NCBI GenBank assembly: GCA_006384855.1
Contig: VCJN01002087.1
Coordinates: 1-64,000, forward strand
Length of the DNA stretch: 64,000 nt
Reading direction: 5' to 3'
Source: Tetraselmis striata
Lineage: Eukaryota > Chlorophyta > Chlorodendrophyceae > Chlorodendrales > Chlorodendraceae
The notes under the pieces were generated by a model. It was not told the origin of the DNA, did not search any database, and saw only the letters and a program-made list of their open reading frames with translations. Below, piece after piece: positions 45,688 through 56,623 of the stretch. How positions within the stretch are numbered: position 1 is the first letter of the stretch; each line of letters begins with the position of its first letter. Position numbers and translations under genes: made by a program.

Positions 45688-47419
45688 CTCGCCGCCTTCA
45701 TGCACTTGAACTGACAAATATGATACCTGTACTGTAAATTAGGCTGCTCGCTCGATGACCTGCAGGCACACACCGACATTACTACGGTGGGCCGCACTTT
45801 CGGAAATTAGGCTTTGGAGCTTTCTGTTGTCAGGTTGGTTCCTACTGGTGGGCTGATCGCGGATGGTGGGAAGGGACGGGTGAGAGCCAATGCCCGCAGA
45901 CAGGAGCATTCTGCTGCGATTTCCGCTGCGTCCTGTCGCGCACTTGTTCCTGCCTCCGAAATAGTGTAGTTGGGAATCAGCTGCACGGGAAGCGGTTACA
46001 CACCAGATATACCTCCTCCCCCCCCCACTTCCCTCCCTCACCGTCGCTCCAAACGACAAGGCATTTCAACAGTTCAGCGAGGGATAGCAATTTCCGCGAC
46101 AAGGGTGTTGACGATGGAGGTCTCTGTTCAGGTGTGGCATCGATTCCTACCGCTCGATGCCGTGGCTTCAGGATCAATGTGTTATGATGAGCGAGGGGCG
46201 CTGAACTCGAGCGGCGAAGGGGCTATCTGCGTTAGGGCTACTGGCCCTGGTGTCAGAACATGTGGGAGATCTCTGCCAATTCATTGGCAATGCGCATTGG
46301 ACGAGCTGGGGCAAAAGCCATGCAGTAGTACCATGCGGTGAGCAAAACAACAAAATTTCAGAGAAGTTTTGAAGCACCCACATGCGAGCCTGAGATTGTA
46401 CAACTCTCCACATAAGTATGAGTTAGCCCATCATTCAATTGATTTGGTTGTATACGCTGCGTCATTGACGAGCGTATGACACTGCATGCATGTTGCAAAT
46501 AAGGTATCGCCACCTTCGAACCAAAAACATTGAGGACTCGTCAGGCCCAAAGATTCCTCGCCGCAGCCGCCGCCTTGTCAATTACACCACAAGCAGAGTT
46601 TGCGGCGCTGGCGCTGCAAAACTGAATGTAGTTGCTGCGCCATCTGCGCGCATCAGCACAGGGTACCAATGGCCGCTGATGTATTCACGCACTTCACGTC
46701 GGCCTTTGCGTGGAACCCATTGAGCATGTGTTTAGGTCATGGACCCTGGGTCGCCAAGAGTTGTGGTGCTGAGCTCGTATATGGCGGTGGGGTTTGGATG
46801 CATGCACATTGCACGGATGCATGCTTTCAAGATCCGATGAGCCGATCTGCTGGTGGTATCGCATCTCTAGCGCATCTACGGGTAGTATTGACCGTGGTCC
46901 GATTCTGCTCGTTTCTCTATGTCGGCTCGTGAATGGGAGGCACGACGGGGCACCCAGCACATAACACCTCAAAGGTAGATTATTGGCGAGGCCGCCTCTA
47001 CATGAGCAAATCCGCAACTATAAGGGGATGACGGTGGCTGGACCTTAGGAGGTCAGGTGGTAGTCACTGAGCGAGGGGTGGTAGTCACTGTCGAGATGGC
47101 GGAAAATCCGGGTCGGTGGGGCCTACCGGGCCGGCATCGAACGACATTAACCGCAACGCGACCGTCAACGCGCGTCAGCCCTTCGTATGAGTATTATCTA
47201 GTCATCTTAGGCTCGTTTGGCATATGGTTGCCTCAACCCCCTCGCAGGATGGGTGGAGTTCGAGGGGGTGTTTCTGAAAACTCGAGTTGTTATATCGGGC
47301 GTGTTGATTTTGCGGGGACATGGGGGGCGCCATCCCTCAAGCCTCCGACCTGCAGCAAAAGGTTTTTATAGCATCCTCATGAGGTAGACTACATACCTTG
47401 CATATTTACAGGGAAGGTG
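45688..47419. other. Intergenic, no gene recognised
   Basis: Only short frames. A small direct duplication GGTGGTAGTCACTG occurs twice at about 47055-47090. Confidence 0.35.
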
Positions 47420-47482
47420 GTGCCCGTTCGGCTCGGGCATGAGGGCGTGAGCTTGGGCACCATTTGGGACCCGAACGGGCAC
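47420..47482. other. 12-bp perfect stem-loop
   Basis: GTGCCCGTTCGG (47420-47431) and CCGAACGGGCAC (47471-47482) form a perfect stem with a 39-nt loop, about 50 bp upstream of the tRNA-like head of the SINE-like repeat. No T run follows it. Confidence 0.6.
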
Positions 47483-47530
47483 TGCCCGTCAGTAGCTGAC
47501 GCACGCAGTTATACGCCGTTTTCCCTTGTC

Positions 47531-47772
47531 CTCTCGGTTGAGCGGTCGTCTCGTACGCGAGATGAGGTCCCAGTATCGAATCCTGGCCGATGTATTTTCG
47601 GCAATACGGTCCCGGCGTGTTCTGGGTTTACCCGGTTGATGCATTTGCCCTTCGGGGTTCGGATGAGGCAATGGTCTACGGGCCAGACGAACGACTGCAG
47701 TTGGCGCAAGAGGCCAAATAGTCGCCAAGTGCTGGGGCGGCTTCGGCAGATGTCCCGGGGCGAACTTTACTT
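47531..47772 (+). mobile_element. SINE-like repeat with tRNA-like head, copy 1
   Basis: The head at 47531-47592 has a box A-like CTCGGTTGAGCGGTC, an anticodon-arm-like hairpin and a box B-like AGTATCGAATCCTGG at tRNA spacing. The body from about 47612 recurs in inverted orientation at 54152-54309: shared blocks TGCATT-GCCCTTCGGGGTTCG, GGCAATGGTC-ACGGGC, CGACTGCAGTTGGCGCA, GGGGCGGCTTCGGC and GGCGAACTTTACTT. A tRNA-like head plus an unrelated repeated body with no coding capacity is the SINE layout. Only two copies are visible here, so the family call needs genome-wide copies. Confidence 0.6.
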
Positions 47773-49576
47773 TTCGAGCACGACTAGTACGCAGCACAAA
47801 ACATGATGGATTACATCGGCGAAAAACGCGTGACATACCATACACTGATTTGAGATACTGAGAAACGTACCGCAATTTGTACATATTGCTATTTCTCCAG
47901 GGTGAGGCCGGCCAGGTGCGCCGGTGCGGCGAGACGCCAGTTGAGAAGAGGGTCTCGCTGCGAAAGAACAAGAGCCGTCAAGAGACTGATTGATTGTGAT
48001 GAGGGTGTGAGAAGTAAAATACAAGTGGTGTTTTGCGGAGGTGACTAGCGACTATTGTTAGGAATACCGAGCGGCATGTTATGCCGTCAGTAGCCGCATC
48101 AACAGTAGTGTCCAGAATATTCGATGTACTCGGGTAACCGGCACATGTGATCAAGTTTACTAGGTTTTAATCAGGGTATTATCATCCCTACATTTCTCCC
48201 CGCGCCAAAATATCAACTAAGGGTGTGGCACTTAAAGAAAAGTTGCAACATGATTGCCAGAAACGTTGCGCAAAAACGGCCGGTCAGGTTGGAGTTGGCG
48301 GAAAATGGCGGGTCGGAAACTTGTGTTGGTTCCGGACATAGTTATCATCCATTGAGAGGGCATTGAACTTCGGTGTCAACATGTTTTGCTAGATAACATT
48401 GGCATATTGAGCCGAAACATTATGTACAAGGAGCCCGCCTGTCATCCGCAACATGTAAAAAGTTACGGTACCTTACTTTGAAAAGCAAGGCGGAACCAGA
48501 GGCGGCATATAATAGTAGTGGGTAGATTACAACTTTGCAATCCAAAACATGGTTGTTCGTTCATGTGACCTTTCTGCCACTCAAAGGATATGGTAATCTG
48601 ATTGACATGTTGATGTGTCCCATTTTCGTATTTTGGAGATGTGGAACACTCGATGGCACTCCAACTGTGGAGGCAGGTCAACACGATATGCTTGAGGGGT
48701 GATCATTTCATCAGTGATCAGGGAACGTGAGGAACTACTTCGATCGGCACTATTTCTAGGATGTGGGCAAGGACGCCCAAGCTAGGAATTAAAGAGGGGC
48801 CATTGCCAAGCAAGAACCGACTCGTGAAGGCCCTCGACCTTGCGGCGGCATCGCGAGAGAGCGAGCTTGCGAGGTGCTACCAAGCCGGCAAGTGCCCCCT
48901 TCTAACGTGCACGTGGTGTTCAAGGGCAAAGAAGAGGTATGCGAGGTCGTGACGCCGCACTCGGAAGCCACATGCGAGTCGCGTTTGTTTTCGCACTTGT
49001 TCGACTACACAGCCACCGCCTCGCTCGACAAGCAATCAACATGCATACTGATTTCGCAGTTGATGTGTCAGCCCCCCGCCCAAAAACCTACGTGTAGTGG
49101 CGGTAAGCCGATCATATCGAGTGTTCAGCGCTCGTCGGCTACGCCATGTCCGGCCGCGGTGAACCAGATCGTCTGTGGCGTTGCCGCTAGCGGGCACCGG
49201 TGCGTCGCCATGCATAGCTTGACGGCAGGGTGGGCGTGCTAATAAGGAAACATCACAAGAGGGGGGCGGCATCATCAAGCACAACACCAACGCGGGCAAG
49301 AACCTGGCCGCCACGCAAGCCATTGACAACGCCGACGAGGGCAATAGCCCCCGGCAAAGAAGGCCAAGCAGCCTGCCAAGCCGCGCGGCTAGAGTGCCGG
49401 CCCGGTGTTGGGGCTAGAGCGGGCGGTAGGCTGTTTGGGACGCGGGCTGGCCGCCAGGCCGCCGTGGCAGCAGTAGCCGTTGCTGCCACCAACGACCAAG
49501 CCCGCCGCCGTGGCATGACTAGTAGTGGCGGTCCCGGCCGACACCGGATGTAAATAATTTATTCCGCTCGAGCAGT
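47773..49576. other. Intergenic, weak frames only
   Basis: A frame at 48761-48952 contains a Cys-rich end (CTWCSRAKKR) reminiscent of the one at 61258. No gene can be supported. Confidence 0.25.
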
Positions 49577-50004
49577 ACGGCGCGGCTCGCCGCCCACTGA
49601 TGCCGCGCGCTATCGCGCAGCGATATACATCATTTCGACGCACTACGATTGTCGGGCTTATAGAGCTAAAGCAAAAAAAGCCCACCGCGGATATAGCGTC
49701 ATGATGACGTGTTATCACTAGGCTCTCTCGGACGACTTCGTAGTTAGGATGTAATACCCTGTATTTGCCATGTAATCTTACCAGTATCATGACACTCGTC
49801 CGTTGTCATTCCGTGACATATTCGTAATAAACTTATTCCATCAGGCGCATATCACACGTCATTGCGACGCAATATCCGCGGTGGTCTATCCGTACCTGGC
49901 TCTAGAAGCCCGACAATCTCGCTGCGCTCTGGCCTAATCCGCCATAGCGCGCGCGGCAGTGGTAGTGAGCGGACACGCGGCAGTGGGCGGCGAGGCGCGC
50001 GGCA
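49577..50004. mobile_element. Foldback / MITE-like element with long imperfect inverted repeats
   Basis: The left arm (about 49577-49720) and right arm (about 49850-50004) are imperfect inverted repeats. The outer block CTCGCCGCCCACTG pairs with CAGTGGGCGGCGAG. Inner blocks GATTGTCGGGCTT (left) / AAGCCCGACAATC (right) and CCACCGCGGATAT...CGTC / GACG...ATATCCGCGGTGG pair in nested order. There is no coding capacity between the arms. Size about 430 bp. The superfamily is unknown. Confidence 0.6.
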
Positions 50005-50073
50005 GTGGGCGGGCGGAATAGGACTGTAGTCTATGACCCCTCCTCGTCAAATGTTAGGATGACTGAATTGCAG

Positions 50074-50104
<31 letters not shown>
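50074..50104. repeat. Poly-C tract (31 C)
   Basis: Homopolymer run upstream of the GCR1_C-like gene. Confidence 0.95.
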
Positions 50105-50445
50105 ACTTTCCAACCCCCAAAAACCTGCTCCCGCACTGCGCTGCGGGAGCCAAGCGAACGCCCAGCTCTGTGGGGCTGGCTTGCTATTACGATCGCATTT
50201 TTCTGTGACCCGCTAGTTCCCCGCGCGCCTTTCAGCATTTCCAAAACGGCTAGCACTGCCACATAAAAATATTATAGCTACATTTTGAAGCCTACCCACC
50301 GCAGCAAAAGTGCCATACTGGCGACTAGTGATACATATGTGCCGGGCGGGTTGAAAGGTTTTGCGCTACCCGTAAGCTTTGTATGAGGTGGCCTATATTA
50401 TCTTGAAATTCCGTCCATATTCAGCACCGCCACAACCCATGCTAA

Positions 50446-50492
50446 CCCCCCCCCCCCTCCCCCCCCCCTCCCCCCCCCCCCCCCCCCCCCCC
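50446..50492. repeat. C-rich tract directly before a 3' splice site
   Basis: An almost pure C run with two Ts on the sense strand, about 40 bp before the inferred acceptor CATGTCAG at 50532. Confidence 0.85.
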
Positions 50493-50532
50493 ACCCCCAC
50501 CACCACCATATCCCTCCATATCGTCATGTCAG

Positions 50533-52128
50533 GACCCAGAAATTGCGGCGATACTAGCGCCATCTCGCCGTAAGCTCACAGAGAGGGACGCTGGAGAGAT
50601 GGAGGAGATCCGTGAGAAGCAAAGCAAAATGCCCACCTCAACAAACTCGCAAGGCAGGAAGTTCACCAAGTCCGACACAAAGTAGGGCTTTTGCTCTCCC
50701 TGCGCATGCATCATCAACAAATCCAGCATGTATGCATTTATTGTTAATACCCGCGCGGCCCAATACGGCTGCGCTTTGATTAATTAGCGTTCGTGATTGT
50801 TGAATATTTAAAATTTTGTACATGTGCATGCAGAAATCTGCTCCCCAAGATGTGAAACTTGATGAGATACTGCCGGGAGGTCGGCTACGTCATGGCAGGC
50901 AACACGTACGGCCCACGGAAGCACATGCCGCCGGTAAAGACAGGCGGGAGTGGGGACATGCAACGGCCGACTGGATGGAGTCAATCTTTCTAAAGCCTGC
51001 CAACGCATCAGGCACAACCAAGAAATTTACCGCATCCAAGGCAAGTGTTGCCGCCGCCTGCACAAATAGGCGTATGGCAGTTCAGAGGTACTTGCGCATC
51101 AAGCTACATGCACGCGGGTGTAGAGCATTTAATCGCTTTACTAACTTATCTTCCCCTGCTCCATCGTGGCCCTCCCAAGAGCATAATTGGGCCGCGGCAT
51201 GCAAGCTGCGGAACATCTTCTACTACTCTCGTGGGCAAGCGGCATGTGATGCCGACCAGATTCCGCCCGTAACAAAGAAAGACCCTTCTGGTACATACGG
51301 TTCTAAGTCTATATATATCCCAATGTGTATGCAGGTGAGAATCATAGCTAAATATGCTGTGCTGGAATATGCGTAGATTTGCTGTTGTTCAGTGTACATA
51401 TGCGTATAGATGTATAGCATGTTATGGAAATAACTAAAAATGCTGCACATGACATGTCATATACTGGGGAGGACATCGTCAGCAGCCCCAGCTGCAACAC
51501 GAGCCCCACCGGCAAATGTCGCAGCAGCTTAAGCAACATCTACACCGGCAGCACCTTCGAGACCTACGGCGGCAACATCTATAGCAGCCACCAGCGGCAG
51601 CGGAACCATCGGGGGAGTACCCCGCGAGCAGAAGGCCAGGTGGTCACCCTCATTGATTCCGGGGAAAGTGTGAAATAAATGTACTGATCTATTCCTGATA
51701 TTGAAATGCAGTCACGTCTCTGATAAATATTAACTGGGCAATGGTTTCTGTTGCCAAGTGATGGCCGAATAACAACCGCCACCGTCAAGGTTGCGGATTT
51801 GTGGAAGGAGTGGGGTTCTGGGTGTGACACATCTGATCAAGCTGGCAACGTTGTGTGGAATAACCCTGTCGCAGCAGTGCTGCAAGCTGAGACCACCGAC
51901 GAGTACCCGATGTTCTACGCTTGGAAAAAGAAGTGCGGTAAAAGCTTCTGCCATTACCGCCATGTACTCATTAGAGAAATAGTGAAACAGCCAGGTTATC
52001 GTAGGACTGGGGATGGGAAGATTATTGCCCAGACTCTAGATACAACGAGGGGAAGTCGCAGTCTTCAGAAGTTTGCAAAGGATATAGCAGCAGCAGCAGC
52101 AGCAGCGGCAAAGAGCAATACTGCCTAG
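50533..52128 (+). CDS. Protein ending in a GCR1_C-like DNA-binding domain (partial model)
   Basis: The last exon (ends 52128) encodes VADLWKEWGSG, then about 40 residues, MFYAWKKKCGKSFCHYRHVL and IREIVKQPG. This is the W-x-E-W...F-x-R-R/K-x-I-x-x-I pattern of the GCR1_C domain, a DNA-binding module of yeast Gcr1 that also occurs in Crypton-type recombinases and other eukaryotic proteins. It closes with a short Ala run. Upstream exon-like frames occur at 50533-50685 (DPEIAAILAPSRRKLTERDA), 50833-51334 and about 51424-51667, but splice phases are not resolved and the start is unknown. No recombinase domain is seen, so it could be a host transcription factor or the remains of a transposon gene. 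The C-rich tract at 50446-50492 sits at the first inferred acceptor. Confidence 0.45.
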
Positions 52129-52329
52129 GCAGAATGTAATATCTTTCCTTGTAATACCTTGCCCATGTAGTATCTTACCTTGAGGCAACTGAAACAGAAA
52201 AAGCGGCCTCGGCGTGACACACTGACATCCCCTTTGCCGCCTTCGCCTAGTGCTGCCCACCCCAGCTGCCGCCACCCACCCCCAGATGTAGATATGATAA
52301 GGGTATACTTTACAACGCTTTACCACTAC

Positions 52330-52368
<39 letters not shown>

Positions 52369-54151
52369 TGTGTGTGTGTGTTACGGAGGGAGGGGGGCAA
52401 TCGTGGCGGTGGCTTGAGTTTATTAACTATTTCTTACAATCATGTTCACGCTGACTGGTATCAGCGCTCATGGCCGCTAGCCGCGCTGTGCCCCCCCCCC
52501 CCCCCCTCCCCCCGCCCCCAACGCCACGACAGCCCTACGTGGTCGCACTGCTTCCACCACGCCGCTGGCCTCCACATTTGGGCCCAGCAGCTCCAAACAG
52601 CATGCGCCTCAGTGAAAAATGCTGTGAAGAATTGCATTACTGGAATATAATACAAAATCACAACCAACTAGATGTATACAGAATATGACGTGTATGAAAT
52701 AATACGTTCACAGGTATGTCGTGATACAACAGAAAGGGAGGGGGGGGGGGGGGGGGGGGGGGGGGGCGGCGCTGCTAACCAAGGCTACGAGCACGGCTGT
52801 GATCTGCCGTTCGCAGCGCTAGAGCGCCTTTTCTCGGAACCTGGCCACCTGTTCTTGTATAGTCGTGGGCCGCTCCCATATCAATGGCGCCAGCACGCGC
52901 CAGAATCGCTACGCCCGTTCCGGTGCCTTCTCCGCGCTCCATGCTCCGCACCGCTGCACTGCGGCCGCGCGGGCGAGCAGGCGGAGAGTTGGCGACAGAA
53001 GTTTGTCGTCAATTGATCAGTCGCTACCGCCGTGCTGGTACCGCATCGTCGCGCCCCGCGAGGATCCTCGTCCTCGGCAGCGCTGTGTCGTTGTCTCCGC
53101 CGGCCGGTCGGTCGGTCATCATATGGTCGGGGTTGACGAGGCCAGAACGTCATCGAATAAAGTGCGAATGTACTGGTAGTAATGGTACGAGATGTACCTT
53201 GGGCGCAGGTGTCCGGCTTCGGTCTTTGCCGGAGGACTTAGTTGGCGTTTCAGGTTGTTCGGAGAACTCTCGGATGATCCGACGGCGGCATCAGCCGCCG
53301 GGGGGTTCGCCGATGGTTCTTCACCGTTCTCTACCGTACGATTATTGGTTCCTTTTTTTTGGTGATTTCCGATATCGCCAATTCTGCTGCTAGCTCAATG
53401 TAAATAATTATTGGTTCTCCACACACGGAGTACACAGGAAAGCCTTCACCTTCATGTTTCAGTACGAGATGTCCCATCGCCCGCGAGCCCTGCGCTCCCG
53501 GCCCGGGGTTGAGCTACTTAGGACAGCCACCACTAGCTTGCCTGCCATCTTCCAGCTCGCTGTCTTCGGCGGCGACCTCCCATTTTCCGTTTCCGCCTTA
53601 TTGCTCCTCTTCCGACTCCCCCTCCCCCCCCCCTCTGTTTTCGCTGACGTGCTAGCCATAAATGGCGCTTCTTTGGTGGGAAGCAGCCTCTGCAGCCTTT
53701 TGGCAAACCTAGACTCTATTGCATGTTTGAAATAGTAGGTTAGGTACTCGGGCAGTACGCGAGCAGATTTCGATGTGAACGTGCTTATCCAGATCCAGAT
53801 TCGTTTAGATTCGCATCCTTATGATGGAGAACTGTGTACCATAATATCTGGCTACTATTGTATATACTGCCCGGGCGTAGTATGGGTACAAGTAAACAAC
53901 ATACCGTCACGTTCGCCAGCATACAGTGGTACTTACACAGTGCACCTCAACGTACATTACTAGTACAGCCTGGAGATAACGGCATCGGGTAGTACCGGTA
54001 TACAGCACTTGTGGGATAAAAAGAAACGGCATAATCTGATTCCCGGCACGAATCTGATTTTACTCGGTCTCAACAAGGCATTCAGGGACCACGCTCGCCG
54101 TCCGCGACGGCACTGACAGGTCACCAGTTACCCGTTGTACAGTACAGGTAA
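52129..54151. other. Intergenic: (GT)n 52333-52380, poly-G 52740-52766
   Basis: A 169-residue frame at 52884-53393 is not recognised and ends in the dispersed repeat. Around 53500-53640 the minus strand shows GAAAACGG-like and CTGGAAGATGGCAGGC blocks resembling the repeats of the 54.6-61.1 kb elements, perhaps a decayed solo repeat. Confidence 0.3.
53350..53403 (-). repeat. Short dispersed repeat, copy 2
   Basis: Inverted match of 33196-33247: a T run, GGTGATTTCCGATATCGCC, TTCTGCTGCTAGCTCA. Confidence 0.65.
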
Positions 54152-54309
54152 AGTAAAGTTCGCCCCGGGAGGACGTCGGCCGAAGCCGCCCTAGCACTGG
54201 ACATCATGCGCCAACTGCAGTCGTAGGTCTGGCATATAGCCCGTGGACCATTGCCCCATTCGAACCCCGAAGGGCTAATGCATCGACCGGCGAAACCCAG
54301 GACACGCCG
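54152..54309 (-). mobile_element. SINE-like repeat body, copy 2
   Basis: Inverted copy of the body of the repeat at 47612-47772. The tRNA-like head is not recognisable here. Confidence 0.6.
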
Positions 54310-54961
54310 TACGTAGTACAGTAATCCTATACCCTCATCAAGCCCTCGGCTTTTGATGAAAGCCCTGATGTAATTAAAAAAAGCCCTCGGCAAAGCCGGC
54401 TTTGGTCGACTACCTGTACGGCCGGCGGACTACACAGGTGGAAATCAAAGTATTCGAATACAATGTATTGCCCCGGCGGAGGGTCAAGAGTCCACCATTT
54501 CATCGCTACCAGAGTACCAGTACCGGGTACCTACTGCAACAAAAATGACAAAGCGATAAAACTACCCGTACTGCGAGTTTCAAAGTTGAGTCTGGTTTTG
54601 CCAAAAAGGTCGCGCAGGCTGTTTTACATGGTCAAGAGCCGAAATTGGCAGGAAGGTTTAGCGAAAAGCGTGGAGGGAAAACGGAGTCAGGGGGGGCGCT
54701 GCGTGGAACGCAGCGAAAACTGGAAGATGGCAGGCTCAGCTGTTCTGGCTGCTTTTATGTCTACTCGTGCTGCACCCAACAAGGGCGCAACAACAGTTAC
54801 TAGTTCCCGTACCACTGCGCAGCACTTGTAGCTGAAAAGCGGTTAGGTCAAGGATGGAAACCCCATAAACTAGTTTAGATCATTTCAAAGTTGAGTCTGG
54901 TTTTGCCAGTCTTGAGCGAACGTAGAGAGCGGTGGATTGACGGAGAAGGGGTAGCGCCAAG

Positions 54962-56587
54962 TCATGAAGGAGGCACTGGGAAGGCCACCGCTGCGGAGTC
55001 CTGTTGGACTTGGAAGTGGCGGAGGGGGGCGATGTGTCCAAAGAAGAACCACGCGCCAGGAGAAGGAAGAACGTTGGGGTCGATGTAGTCTAGAACGACA
55101 TCGGAGTTAGTGGCCCAACCGCCTTGGTAGCGGATGTGGGACAGTGGCGCTCCGATGGCGTTTGCTGCAGAGGCTGCGCCCTTACGTAGACTGTGTGAAG
55201 TCCAGGAAGTGCCAGCAGGAGGGGCAGCGTTGACTAGGTTGACCGCTGTAGACAACCAGTCTGACATCGTAGCCGCAGTCCAAGGTTTTGACTGCTCAGC
55301 CACATTGACAGCCCAGAAGTTGGAGGCAGCCAAGCCAACAGTAACCAGGGGGACAGACTGGACGTTGTCGATGAAGTAGCGCAAGAGTCGTGCCACTCGA
55401 GGGTGCTCGGACACTGGAAGGAGAAGTACGCGCAGGTCGTCGGGTCCCCGACGGCCAGCGCGACCCTTCTCGCGGTAGATCTGCAAGGTGATGTTGTAGG
55501 TGTCGACATGCACATCTTGCGCTCGACAGGAGACGCCAGTAAGACCCCTGGCAAAGAACAGGAAGTTGACAACCGAGGCCAAGAGGGCTCGGTAGTCGAG
55601 GTGGGACTCTGGGTAAGGAGCAGACACAATTAGCTCGGCCTTTGAGACGAAGCGGTAAGCTACATCCGCAGGCAGAGGGACACGCAAGGGGGCAGCGTCC
55701 AGTCGGCGCTGCCGCAACATTAACCCACGCCTTGCCGAAGTGAGGTGTAGGCTGTCCTTGGCGATCGGGACGAGGTTGTGCAGCTCGAAGAAGGTGTTGA
55801 TGGCAGACAGGTAGGGCTGCAGCGACTTAGCTGCGATGTGCCCTCGCTCACCGATCCAGGCAACGTACCGAACAACAGTAGCAGTAGTCGCCTCTAGCGG
55901 GCTGATGTTCTCGGAGTCGTGGCAGAACTCAGCGAACTGAGACAGTCTGCCGGCGTAGCTCTTGAGGGTCTGAGCGCTGAGGGAGCTGGAGAGCAGGTCG
56001 AGCGTCCGCTGGCCTAGCTCGTCTGAGCCGAACGCGTCCTGTAGTCGGGATCGCAGTGACGCAGCCCACGGAGCGATAGCTGCGGGCTCGTCGATTACGT
56101 AAGTGCGTCGTTTTACTGACAGAGTGCCACCGGCACGGCCACTGTTCGCAAAGTACTCGGCAGCAGCGGTTAGGTTCCCGGCGGTTGGCCGGTAGTTGCT
56201 GGACGGGTTTGCAGTAGCTTCAGTACGGGTTTGCGGGGCTAGGTTCAGGTAGGAGGGCCGCCCCGCGCGCCCTTCGCGCTCGTAGCGCCTGTCCCGTGCG
56301 TAACGTACACGCGCGAAACTTGGTAGTTGCGAACCGGTTGTAACTCGTAGTGTAACAACCGACGAACGCAAAGATGGGGTTGTACGAAAGGCGGATGGTT
56401 GAGCCGCCATGTGCAGGTGTGCGGATGGTTGAGCCGCACTCGGCTGTAGCTGTAAGAAGCGCCGCACCGAGGAAGGTCTAAATGAAGTCTGTAAGGTGGG
56501 GGGGTCAGGTCCTGACACAGGGCGCTCATCCCGCCGTTGAGCTCCAAGGGTGCGTCTTGCGGCGGTCACCGAAAGGTGGCCTCGCAA
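54962..56587 (-). CDS. Tyrosine recombinase of compact YR element, copy A
   Basis: 541 residues, open throughout. The first ~170 residues are Arg/Ser/Pro-rich without a known domain. A SAM-like N-terminal recombinase domain follows (SQFAEFCHDSENISPLEATT, YVAWIGERGHIAAKSLQPYL), then the catalytic domain: the first Arg in FLFFARGLTGVS, H-x-x-R in TSHSLRKGAASAA and a candidate nucleophile Tyr in DVVLDYIDPNV. The protein would cut and rejoin DNA to integrate a circular intermediate. It closely resembles the recombinase remnant at 6944-8270. The gag-like frame lies 36 bp upstream. The start codon is not certain because the N-terminal segment is unlike other recombinases. Confidence 0.8.
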   Translation of the reverse strand: MRGHLSVTAARRTLGAQRRDERPVSGPDPPTLQTSFRPSSVRRFLQLQPSAAQPSAHLHMAAQPSAFRTTPSLRSSVVTLRVTTGSQLPSFARVRYARDRRYEREGRAGRPSYLNLAPQTRTEATANPSSNYRPTAGNLTAAAEYFANSGRAGGTLSVKRRTYVIDEPAAIAPWAASLRSRLQDAFGSDELGQRTLDLLSSSLSAQTLKSYAGRLSQFAEFCHDSENISPLEATTATVVRYVAWIGERGHIAAKSLQPYLSAINTFFELHNLVPIAKDSLHLTSARRGLMLRQRRLDAAPLRVPLPADVAYRFVSKAELIVSAPYPESHLDYRALLASVVNFLFFARGLTGVSCRAQDVHVDTYNITLQIYREKGRAGRRGPDDLRVLLLPVSEHPRVARLLRYFIDNVQSVPLVTVGLAASNFWAVNVAEQSKPWTAATMSDWLSTAVNLVNAAPPAGTSWTSHSLRKGAASAANAIGAPLSHIRYQGGWATNSDVVLDYIDPNVLPSPGAWFFFGHIAPLRHFQVQQDSAAVAFPVPPS

Positions 56588-56623
56588 GGCTCCTGCAGCT
56601 CCGACGAACGGCGCCCCACACCG

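Noticed and set aside
47512-47600. A functional tRNA gene
   Set aside because: Box A and box B are recognisable, but the anticodon arm and T stem do not pair properly and no acceptor stem closes it; a SINE head fits better.
47417-47806. A 129-residue frame over the SINE-like repeat as a gene
   Set aside because: It overlaps the tRNA-like head and repeated body, and the second copy does not preserve the frame.
48761-49350. Cys-rich frames as a piggyBac-type transposase end
   Set aside because: Only one C-T-W-C cluster is visible, with no transposase core or termini.
55134-55633. Plus-strand frames over the recombinase genes
   Set aside because: Antisense shadows of the minus-strand recombinase, with no known motif.
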